Part shown: piece by piece, positions 1 to 5,337 of the stretch
Numbering within the stretch: position 1 is the first letter of the stretch
Layout of the letters: every line of letters starts with the position of its first letter
DNA from: DATJIG01 sp035493495
Lineage (GTDB): Bacteria > Pseudomonadota > Alphaproteobacteria > SMXQ01
Length of the DNA stretch: 5,337 nucleotides
Reading direction: 5' to 3'
NCBI GenBank assembly: GCA_035493495.1
Contig: DATJIG010000089.1
Span: 1 to 5,337 of the forward strand
Notes under the pieces: generated by a model
What the model was told of the DNA's origin: nothing
What the model saw: only the letters and a program-made list of their open reading frames with translations
Database searches by the model: none
Translations under genes and position numbers: made by a program

Positions 1-167
1 CCCGGTTGTCGGGGGCCTCTCGCGGCTTCACCACTTCACTCGACGGAGCGCCAGGCCTAATAGCTCCCCGCCGCTTGTCGCGGCGCGATCAACATGCGCG
101 CACGCGAAGCCCCGCACAAGGGGGCTGTGGAAAGATGGGAAGCGCTGAAGCGGTTCAATACGCCTCG
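1..167. other. left-edge stretch with no supported gene
   Basis: I see no convincing coding region here. Open frames cross it on both strands, but they lack a believable start and recognisable protein content, and the minus-strand frame runs through the repeat at 168-277. A perfect 6-bp inverted repeat (CGCCGC at 69-74, GCGGCG at 80-85, 5-base loop) could form a small hairpin, but no T tract follows it. The stretch probably belongs to the intergenic or upstream region of the small gene to its right. Confidence 0.4.
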
Positions 168-277
168 TCGTCATTCCGCACCCCACCTTTAAACGGACGC
201 CGTCCGTGGCGTCGGGAGCCCAGAGCCACTCGATTGCGCGCGATTGCCCTGGATGCCGGCCTTCGCAGGCATGACGA
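168..277. repeat. short dispersed palindrome-ended repeat (MITE/REP-like)
   Basis: The segment starts with TCGTCATTCC and ends with GGCATGACGA. These are inverted copies of each other with 9 of 10 bases matching, and the outer 7 bp are perfect. The right end holds its own hairpin: ATGCCGGC (253-260), loop CTTC, GCAGGCAT (265-272), with one mismatch. Read on the minus strand it gives the phrase RHACEGRHPG, which I recognise as typical of spurious hypothetical proteins translated from intergenic repeats in proteobacteria. The length of about 110 bp, the inverted ends and the absence of coding content fit a non-autonomous mobile or REP-like element. The copy number in the genome cannot be seen from one window. 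Confidence 0.6.
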
Positions 278-290
278 GAAAAAGGTACTC

Positions 291-737
291 GTGGATCCTC
301 GCCCATCACGCAGCGGTGATCGCGGTCACGTCGATGTGAAAAACCGCAATGACGATCAGTTAACGCAAGCAGCCGACACTGAGGCACGGCGCGGCGAAAG
401 TTGGCGTCGATTCGCAGCACTGTCGGGAGCACCCGACCCTCGGGACCCGACGAGCGTGGACCTTCCGATCAAACCATCGGCCGAGAAATCGGTGGACGAC
501 GCACCGGAAACGGACGGCGACGTTCGCGCCGGCACGCTCTCGGCGCTTCGCGCGCAGTGGGCCGCGGCCACCGCGGAGGGCTATGCCGGCGCGTTCCACG
601 CCGACATGCTGTCGGCGATCGAGAAGCTTATCGGCAACGTCAATCCCGCCATCAGCGCCCGCGGCCGCAAGCTCCTGTGCTGCGCGATGTGCAATCTCGG
701 CCCGACGCCGCCGACCTGCGCCACCTGCAAGATCTGA
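291..737 (+). CDS. small hypothetical protein with Cys-rich C-terminal tail
   Basis: I do not recognise this protein. The frame is open from the left edge to TGA at 735-737, and codon third positions become strongly GC-rich from about 500 on, as expected for a real gene here. I chose GTG at 291 because AAAGG at 281-285 lies 5 bases before it and just outside the repeat. GTG at 336 is an alternative giving a natural-looking N-terminus (VKNRNDDQ), and ATG at 135 would run the protein through the repeat. From 291 it has 148 residues: a polar, probably disordered first 80, a predicted helical part at about 82-128, then Cys130, 131, 134, 143 and 146 in the last 19 residues. The two CxxC pairs (CAMC, CATC) suggest metal binding or a disulfide/Fe-S role. 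There is no CxxCH heme motif, signal peptide or membrane segment. It converges on the large minus-strand gene. Confidence 0.6.
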   Translation: MDPRPSRSGDRGHVDVKNRNDDQLTQAADTEARRGESWRRFAALSGAPDPRDPTSVDLPIKPSAEKSVDDAPETDGDVRAGTLSALRAQWAAATAEGYAGAFHADMLSAIEKLIGNVNPAISARGRKLLCCAMCNLGPTPPTCATCKI

Positions 738-741
738 GTTG

Positions 742-766
742 AGACGCGGCTACTTCGCCGCGGTCT
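742..766. terminator. possible hairpin terminator between convergent genes
   Basis: AGAC plus GCGGC (742-750) pairs with GCCGC plus GTCT (757-766) around a TACTTC loop, with one bulged G at 762. The hairpin starts 4 bases after the stop of the plus-strand gene and spans the stop codon of the minus-strand gene (750-752). Only a weak pyrimidine run (TCTTCT) follows on the plus strand, so it is a poor intrinsic terminator by sequence and more plausible for the rightward gene than the leftward one. Confidence 0.3.
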
Positions 767-3700
767 TCTGCTCGGCCGAGTCGGCAACCGGGGCCGCCGC
801 CGTCGGCGACGGCGCGGTCTTGATCATCTTGCTGCGGTAGCTCTCGAGGAAGGCGCCGAAGCGGTCGGCGGTCGAGACCTGCCCGGCGATGGCGCGGACG
901 TTGACCGGGTTGATCTGCTGCGGATCCGTCAGCATCGCGAACGCGTCCTTGTACGGCGTCGCCGCCATTCCGGCGCCGAAGCGGGCATTCTCGGTTGCGA
1001 GCGCGCGGCCGTCGCCGGCGAGCGCGAGCGCAATGACCTTGCGCATGACGAGACGCGAATCGGACTCGGACATCTTCGCCGGATCGATGCGCGCCGTCAG
1101 CGGCGCGAACGCCTGCGCTGCCTGCTTCCATTCGCCGGTGCGCCAGAACAGTTCGGCGCGGAGCGTAGCACCCTCGGCGGAATCGTCGCCGTTGAGCAGC
1201 TTCAGCGCGTCGGCGAAGTGATCGACGTCGGTCAGCGCCCGCGCCTTGAGTTGACGGCGGGCGACCACGGTCTCGTCGTCGGCATCGGCGGCGAGCGGAC
1301 GGTCGAGCGCCTCCAGCGCCTTCGCCGGCTTACGATCCATCAGGTAGACGAGGCCGAGCTGATTGCGGGCCGTGGACTCGGCGGCGCCCTTGAGGCGCTT
1401 GTCGGCGAGGTCGGTGAGGATGTCCTCGGCGCGGTCGAGCAGATCGACCTCGACCAGGCGACGCACCAGCTCGCCCATGATCTCGTCGCCTACCTGTCCG
1501 TCGGGAACCAGGTCGCGGAACTCGGTGAACACGCCGAGCGCGGTGACGGTCGGCATCTTCGCGGCGCGTCCGTCGGTGTGGAACTTGATGAAGGCCTCGC
1601 GCATCTCGCTGTTGACCGTCCCGACGTCGGGCTGGTTCGGGAAATTCGTCGCCGCCTTGCGCAGCGTCGTCAGACCCTTGCGCAGATCGTCCTCGGCGAG
1701 CTGCATCTCGCCCAGCGTCTTGAGCGTGCGGTACTCGAAGTCGTCGCCACGCCAGGCGAACTCGAGCTTCTCGAGCTCGGCGATGGCCTGCGGGCGGGTC
1801 ATGCGGCCCGCGGCGAGGAGCGTCTGGGCGCGATCGAACCGGGCATGGGCGCGCACCCACGGATCGCCGCCCTTCATGGCGCGTTTCCATTCGGCCTCGG
1901 CGGCGTCGTATTCCTGGAACGCCGCGAGCGAGCGGCCGTTGAGCCACGCGGCGCGATCGGCCGCGCCGCCCGTCGGCGACAACGCCGCGACCTGCTGCAG
2001 ATGGACCCGGGCGCGCGCCGGATCGCCGCTCTCGAGGGCGGCTTCGGCCGCGGCGAGCGCGAACTGGATGCGCAGTGCCGCCGGATAGCGGTCGAGGACG
2101 GATTCGCCGCGGACGAACTGGCGCAGCGCGCCGGCCCAATCGCGCTGGGCGGCGGCAAGCGCGCCGCGCCACGGCGCGACTTCGCGTTCGCCATCGAACA
2201 TCGGGCTCATCAGGTCGGCGGCGGCACCTGCGAGGTCGTTCATCTGCAGGCGCGCGGCGCCGCGGATCGCCTTGACCGTGGGCTCCTCGACCGCGTCGCG
2301 CTGATCGGCGGCGATCGCCTCGATGACACCGAGGGTTTCGGGGTACGCGGCATGGGAGAAATGGAAGCGGGCGAGATCGAGCCGGCGGGCGTTGCGCTGC
2401 GGCGCGCTCGCGTTGACCACCGCCGTCTGGAGCTGCAGGCGCGCATCGTCGCCGCCGCCGCCGAGCGCTTTCCACGCGGCAAAATCGAAGATGCGGGTCG
2501 ACTTGACCGGTGCCTCGGAGCGCGCCTCGGCGCTGAGCTTGAGGCCCGACGCGGCGGCAACCTCGACCCCGTTCGCCGCAGTCTGGGCGGTAATGCCGTC
2601 GGCCAGCGGCTCGACGACGAGACCCTGCGCGGTCGGCAGCAGGCGCATCTCGGCGTAGCGGCGCTCGGCGCCGATGCCGAGACCGGCACGCGGCATCGGG
2701 ATGACGATCAGGGAGTCGCCGACGTCGGGGTCGGCGAGCGTGATGCTCGGGCCGGGCTCGGCCGCGGCGACGAACAGCGTGGTGTGCCCGTCCTTGTCCT
2801 TGCGGACCTCGATGGCGGGGCCCTGCGGGCGGATGCTGTCGGGCGCGAGCGTGACGATCCATTCGCCGCCGTCCCTGGAGGCGACCGGCATGAGATCGGG
2901 ATCGGCGAGCTTGAGGCGAAACACGGTGACGCCGCGCGCGGGACGGCGGGCATCGGGCGCGCCATCGTTGCGGCCCCAGCCGGTGAAATCGAGCTGGCCG
3001 TCGCGGTCGAACACCGCCCAGAGGAATCCGGCGCGGGTGAATACGGCGGCGGCGGGAGGCGTGTCCTGCGGCCAGGAGAACCGCAACGTGGCGACCGCAT
3101 CGGTGCGTGAGACCGTGACCGGGACGCGCGGACCGGGAGGGATCGGACCCGAATCCACCTTCGCCGGCGCGGCGGTCGGCGCGGTCTTGCCGGCCATCAG
3201 CGCGGTCGGCGCCGGAGCGACGGCCTGAGACTTGGCCTGGGGAGCGGTGCCGGTCTTGGCGACGACCTGCGCCGGCTTCGGCGCGGCGGCGCGCGCGGCG
3301 GCGGAAATCTCCGGGCCGAAGACGTCGACGACGATCTTGGGGCCACTGCGGAAGTGCTTCACTGTGGCGCCCTCGCCGAGACCGAGGCGGATCGACAGGC
3401 CATTGGCGCCGGTCTGCGACTCGATCGACGAGATGCGGTTGGGCAGCTCGCCCTTGAGCGGCGTCAGCGCCGCCTGGGTCGCGATGCGCAGGCGGGCGAC
3501 GCCGCCGTCGACATCGAGCTCATAAGCGACCGGCTGCTCGAGATCGAACACCAGTCGCGAGTGGTCGGGATGCTCGCCGACGCGGAGCGCGAGCGCGCGG
3601 GCGGGCGCGGGCTGAGGCGTCGTCTGAGGCGCCGATACCGGAGCCGGTGTCGGCGCGACCTGGGCGGCCTCGGATTTCGGCGCGACCGGGTTGGTGGGTT

Positions 3701-4262
3701 GAGCTGCCTGAACGGCAGCGGCCACGCTGGCCGGCGTCGGCTGCCGCGCCGGCTTCGCTGCGGCGGTCTTCGCGGCGGCGGACTGGGCCTTGTCGGAATC
3801 GAGGAGATCGACGACCAGCGCCGGGCCGTCGGTGAAAGTGCGCAGCGCAACCGGACGCTTGAGCGGGATGCGGGCGACCGGACCCTCAACCGTCGGCGCG
3901 CCAGCAACGTACTCGGGAAGCCGGCGCGTGAGCGGCGCGACCGCCGCCGTCGCCGGCTGGTCGAAGCGGACGACGAGAACGTTGTCCTCGATCGCGGCGC
4001 TGAAGCCGATCGGCTTGGCGCCTTCGAAGACGATGCGGCCGTAGCCGTCGTGGGGAGCCGCGCGCACGGCGAGCGGCATAGGCGCGAGCGGCTGGGGCGC
4101 CGCCTCCTGGGCGAGCGCGATCGCCGGAGCGAATCCGGCGAGGATGATCATCAGTCCTGTGCGCGCCACCTGCCTGAGGCGCTTATCAGGGAACTTCGAG
4201 CGCTCCGCCTCGCGTCGGACCGTCCTGGCCAGACGCGGTGCGGTGGAGCGATGAATGCCCAC
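750..4262 (-). CDS. large exported protein with AMIN-like repeats and TPR-like solenoid
   Basis: This is a secreted or periplasmic protein of about 1170 residues with no assigned reaction. It has a basic N-region, a hydrophobic stretch and a signal-peptidase site after ALA at residue 51 (ALA|QEA). Three related beta-rich segments follow (about 64-154, 225-316 and a weaker one at 380-475). The first two share RIVF/RLVF near the start and GPxxVVD at the end, a pattern resembling AMIN domains that bind envelope polymers. Ala/Pro-rich linkers (about 158-224 and 318-376) separate them. Residues about 594-1145 form a long run of helix pairs with TPR-like spacing, and the last 25 residues are Ala-rich and disordered. 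I found no cysteine, which suits an extracytoplasmic protein. GTG at 4262 was preferred because GGAG ends 5 bases before it; GTG at 4268 overlaps that site, and GTG at 4169 would give a shorter, cleaner signal peptide. It follows cheZ by about 20 bp, so it is probably cotranscribed and motility-linked. Coding status is very sure, function is not. Confidence 0.9.
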   Translation of the reverse strand: MGIHRSTAPRLARTVRREAERSKFPDKRLRQVARTGLMIILAGFAPAIALAQEAAPQPLAPMPLAVRAAPHDGYGRIVFEGAKPIGFSAAIEDNVLVVRFDQPATAAVAPLTRRLPEYVAGAPTVEGPVARIPLKRPVALRTFTDGPALVVDLLDSDKAQSAAAKTAAAKPARQPTPASVAAAVQAAQPTNPVAPKSEAAQVAPTPAPVSAPQTTPQPAPARALALRVGEHPDHSRLVFDLEQPVAYELDVDGGVARLRIATQAALTPLKGELPNRISSIESQTGANGLSIRLGLGEGATVKHFRSGPKIVVDVFGPEISAAARAAAPKPAQVVAKTGTAPQAKSQAVAPAPTALMAGKTAPTAAPAKVDSGPIPPGPRVPVTVSRTDAVATLRFSWPQDTPPAAAVFTRAGFLWAVFDRDGQLDFTGWGRNDGAPDARRPARGVTVFRLKLADPDLMPVASRDGGEWIVTLAPDSIRPQGPAIEVRKDKDGHTTLFVAAAEPGPSITLADPDVGDSLIVIPMPRAGLGIGAERRYAEMRLLPTAQGLVVEPLADGITAQTAANGVEVAAASGLKLSAEARSEAPVKSTRIFDFAAWKALGGGGDDARLQLQTAVVNASAPQRNARRLDLARFHFSHAAYPETLGVIEAIAADQRDAVEEPTVKAIRGAARLQMNDLAGAAADLMSPMFDGEREVAPWRGALAAAQRDWAGALRQFVRGESVLDRYPAALRIQFALAAAEAALESGDPARARVHLQQVAALSPTGGAADRAAWLNGRSLAAFQEYDAAEAEWKRAMKGGDPWVRAHARFDRAQTLLAAGRMTRPQAIAELEKLEFAWRGDDFEYRTLKTLGEMQLAEDDLRKGLTTLRKAATNFPNQPDVGTVNSEMREAFIKFHTDGRAAKMPTVTALGVFTEFRDLVPDGQVGDEIMGELVRRLVEVDLLDRAEDILTDLADKRLKGAAESTARNQLGLVYLMDRKPAKALEALDRPLAADADDETVVARRQLKARALTDVDHFADALKLLNGDDSAEGATLRAELFWRTGEWKQAAQAFAPLTARIDPAKMSESDSRLVMRKVIALALAGDGRALATENARFGAGMAATPYKDAFAMLTDPQQINPVNVRAIAGQVSTADRFGAFLESYRSKMIKTAPSPTAAAPVADSAEQKTAAK
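828..2483 (-). other. TPR-like alpha-solenoid region of the large protein
   Basis: Residues about 594-1145 are almost wholly predicted helix, rich in Ala, Leu and Arg. Several pairs resemble TPR motifs, for example WLNGRSLAAFQEYDAAEAEW and LGLVYLMDRKPAKALEALDR, both with the small-residue/aromatic/Ala spacing of TPR helices A and B. Such solenoids are usually protein-binding scaffolds. The repeat count cannot be fixed by eye because many units are degenerate. Confidence 0.7.
2838..3125 (-). other. third, degenerate AMIN-like beta segment
   Basis: Residues about 380-475 of the large protein. ATLRFSW, then a turn and FLWAVFD, then TVFRLKL and finally WIVTLAP, follow the same order of short strands as the two better copies upstream, but the GPxxVVD ending is replaced by GGEWIVTL. 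This is a homology guess from pattern and could be a different beta fold. Confidence 0.4.
3315..3590 (-). other. second AMIN-like beta segment
   Basis: Residues about 225-316 of the large protein. LALRVGEHPDHSRLVFDL opens the segment and SGPKIVVDVFG closes it, paralleling the first copy (LAVRAAPHDGYGRIVFEG and DGPALVVDLLD). The shared positions are the opening LAxR, a His, R-[IL]-VF, a Pro five residues later, a Phe near the end and GPxxVVD. An internal duplication explains this best. AMIN family membership is inferred from pattern only. Confidence 0.55.
3801..4073 (-). other. first AMIN-like beta segment
   Basis: Residues about 64-154 of the large protein, directly after the signal peptide and a short Pro-rich spacer. 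Alternating hydrophobic strands (RIVFEG, NVLVVRFDQ, VARIPLK, ALVVDLLD) suggest a beta-sandwich. It is the partner copy of the segment at 3315-3590. Confidence 0.55.
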
Positions 4263-4267
4263 AGGCA

Positions 4268-4274
4268 CTCCCTC
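4268..4274 (-). promoter_or_regulatory. ribosome binding site of the large exported protein
   Basis: GAGGGAG on the minus strand lies between the cheZ stop and the start region. From its GGAG end (4268) there are 5 bases to GTG at 4262, a normal spacing. The other GTG begins inside the motif at 4268, so this site decides the start in favour of 4262. Confidence 0.6.
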
Positions 4275-4282
4275 GTTATGGA

Positions 4283-4924
4283 CTAGCCGAACAGACGGTC
4301 GATCTCTTCCTGACTCTTGGCGCTGGGCCCGTTCTGCGGGCCGTTGAGCAGGTCCTTCTCGGTCGACGAACGCGCGAGCGACGGACGCGCCGTCTCCTTG
4401 ACGCTGGCGAGCGCCGCGAGTTCGTCGGCGGCGAGGCCGAGCTGGTCGTGGAGCGCCGTGATCAGCGCGTCGACCTTCTCCTCGATATCCTTGACCGCCT
4501 TGACGACGCGGGTGATGCGCTGGCCGGTCAGGTCCTGGAAGTTGCAGGCCTCGTAGATGCGGGTCACGGCGTCGCCGACGATCGTCCGCGACTCGCCGTC
4601 GAGCTTCGGCGCCACGTTCTCGAGCTTCTCGGCCGCGTCGAGAATGACGCCGGTCGCTTCCTCGGTGTGGGCAACGATCGCGTCGAGGTCGTCGGTGACC
4701 GCGGGGATCTTGCTGGCCTGGATTTCGGTCGGCCGGATGGCGGCCACGTCCTGGCGCGCCATCTCGATGTAGGTCGCGAGCGAGAGGAGCTGCTGGTACA
4801 GCTTGAGCCGGTTCGCCGGCTCCTCGCTCTTCACCCGGGTGAGGATATCGTCGATGGCGCGCGACAGGGCGCCCGGGCCGACAATGCCCTGCGTGTCCAC
4901 CGCCGCCCCGTTCTTGGCGTTCAT
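4283..4924 (-). CDS. cheZ: protein phosphatase CheZ
   Basis: CheZ dephosphorylates CheY-P in the cytoplasm and so ends the motor-switching signal. The 213-residue length matches the family (E. coli 214). The signature ACNFQDLTGQR is at residues 126-136. By alignment with the E. coli FQDLTGQ motif, Asp131 and Gln135 correspond to Asp143 and the catalytic Gln147. The flanking residues about 77-170 read as long helices, fitting the CheZ dimeric four-helix bundle. A polar linker (about 176-203) leads to a C-terminal SQEEIDRLFG peptide, the expected CheY-binding tail. ATG at 4924 is well placed behind an AAGGAG site. The gene sits between cheY upstream and a large exported protein downstream, with close spacing consistent with an operon. 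Identification is firm because both catalytic residues and the tail are present. Confidence 0.95.
   Translation of the reverse strand: MNAKNGAAVDTQGIVGPGALSRAIDDILTRVKSEEPANRLKLYQQLLSLATYIEMARQDVAAIRPTEIQASKIPAVTDDLDAIVAHTEEATGVILDAAEKLENVAPKLDGESRTIVGDAVTRIYEACNFQDLTGQRITRVVKAVKDIEEKVDALITALHDQLGLAADELAALASVKETARPSLARSSTEKDLLNGPQNGPSAKSQEEIDRLFG
4286..4315 (-). other. CheZ C-terminal CheY-binding peptide
   Basis: Residues 204-213 of CheZ, SQEEIDRLFG, end the protein after a Ser/Gly/Pro-rich linker. E. coli CheZ also binds CheY through its extreme C-terminal peptide. Here the sequence is close to the FliM N-terminal pattern LSQxEIDxLL, which binds the same face of CheY. The assignment rests on position and motif. 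Confidence 0.7.
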
Positions 4925-4930
4925 CCCAAA

Positions 4931-4938
4931 CTCTCCTT
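4931..4938 (-). promoter_or_regulatory. ribosome binding site of cheZ
   Basis: AAGGAGAG on the minus strand is a near-perfect anti-16S match. Its AAGGAG core (4933-4938) stands 8 bases before the ATG at 4924, and it fixes that start. It lies in the 49-bp gap after cheY, where I see no clear promoter. Confidence 0.75.
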
Positions 4939-4973
4939 GCGCGGCTCGTTGTGAGTTGTCGTTGCGGACGCGC

Positions 4974-5337
4974 TTAAAACTCGCCCAGCACGCTGACCAG
5001 CTTCTGGCGCAGCGTCTCGGCGTTGAAGGGCTTCACGATGTAGTTGGAGACGCCGGCTTCCTTTGCGGCGACGACGTTCTCAGTCTTGCTCTCGGCCGTG
5101 ATCATGATGAACGGGAGCTGCTTGAGCTTGGCGTCGGCACGCACCTCCTTGAGGAGCTGCAGGCCGGTCATCGGCTCCATGTTCCAGTCCGAGATCACGA
5201 GGCCGAAGTTGCCGTCGCGCAGCATCTTGAGCGCGGACGAGCCGTCGGTCGCTTCCTGCACGTTCTCGAGGTTGAGCTGCTTCAGCAGGTTGCGGATGAT
5301 CCGGAGCATCGTCTTGTAATCATCGACGATGAGGATC
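4974..5337 (-). CDS. cheY: chemotaxis response regulator CheY (N-terminus beyond the edge)
   Basis: A single receiver domain with no output domain. When phosphorylated by CheA, such proteins bind the flagellar switch (FliM) and change rotation. The frame continues past the ATG at 5309 to the right edge: nine further codons read ILIVDDYKT, which contain the conserved acidic pair, so ATG 5309 is internal and the true start lies just outside. In the 120 visible residues the Mg-binding Asp pair is at 5-6, the phospho-acceptor Asp50 is in ISDWNMEP, Thr80 is in MITAES, the switch aromatic Tyr99 and Lys102 are in NYIVKPF. All five conserved positions are intact. The DWN motif after the acceptor matches E. 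coli CheY. Adjacent cheZ supports a motor-directed CheY rather than a generic regulator. Only about 5-8 residues are likely missing. Confidence 0.93.
   Translation of the reverse strand, partial: ILIVDDYKTMLRIIRNLLKQLNLENVQEATDGSSALKMLRDGNFGLVISDWNMEPMTGLQLLKEVRADAKLKQLPFIMITAESKTENVVAAKEAGVSNYIVKPFNAETLRQKLVSVLGEF

Noticed and set aside
1..15. CCCG/CGGG inverted repeat at the extreme left edge, possibly a terminator
   Set aside because: Only 4 bp visible and cut by the window edge; too short to support.
28..432. Minus-strand 134-codon open frame at the left end
   Set aside because: It is translated through the dispersed repeat (RHACEGRHPG phrase) and overlaps the small plus-strand gene; no sign of a real protein.
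1330..2862. Minus-strand 510-codon open frame in another frame of the large gene
   Set aside because: Extremely Arg-rich sequence with no fold pattern, fully inside the convincing frame; a frame shadow.
1218..3110. Plus-strand open frame of 630 codons antisense to the large exported protein gene
   Set aside because: Its composition (long runs of Arg, Gly, Ala and Leu without domain pattern) is that of a GC-rich gene's antisense shadow. The minus-strand frame has the signal peptide, repeats and helices of a real protein.
3354..4286. Plus-strand 310-codon open frame opposite the start of the large gene
   Set aside because: Arg/Gly-rich antisense shadow with no recognisable motif and no good ribosome site seen.
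4238..4954. Plus-strand 238-codon open frame opposite cheZ
   Set aside because: It covers cheZ, whose catalytic motif and tail are unambiguous on the minus strand; antisense shadow.
4925..4973. Possible separate promoter for cheZ in the gap after cheY
   Set aside because: I see a good ribosome site but no convincing -35/-10 or sigma-54 type elements in the 49 bp, so cotranscription is the simpler reading.

Overview
This is a high-GC window with the codon use and gene content of a flagellated alphaproteobacterium. That placement is an inference from the CheY style (SDWNMEPMTG), an alphaproteobacterial-type CheZ and a short dispersed repeat of a kind common between genes in this class. I cannot name the genus.

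Most of the window (750-5337) is one leftward block of three genes on the minus strand. In transcription order they are a single-domain CheY response regulator whose first few codons lie beyond the right edge (4974-5337), the CheY-P phosphatase CheZ (4283-4924), and a very large exported protein of about 1170 residues (750-4262). The gaps are about 49 bp and about 20 bp, which suggests one transcription unit. The large protein has a signal peptide, three related beta-rich (AMIN-like) segments joined by Ala/Pro linkers, and a long TPR-like alpha-solenoid of about 550 residues. Its position directly behind cheY-cheZ makes a flagellar or chemotaxis-linked periplasmic role plausible but unproven.

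On the left, a small plus-strand gene (about 291-737) of unknown function ends in a Cys-rich tail (C-C-x2-C-x8-C-x2-C). It converges on the large gene with only 12 bp between the two stop codons, and a hairpin in that junction may act as a terminator. Upstream of it, 168-277 is a short palindrome-ended repeat (MITE/REP-like), and 1-167 shows no convincing gene.

Together, CheY-P would switch the flagellar motor and CheZ would dephosphorylate it. The C-terminal tail of CheZ looks like the CheY-binding peptide of the switch protein FliM. The most interesting object is the large AMIN-like/TPR protein, whose architecture (exported, beta domains, then a solenoid) recalls periplasmic motor scaffolds such as PflA of Campylobacter. 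That is an analogy of layout, not a demonstrated relationship.
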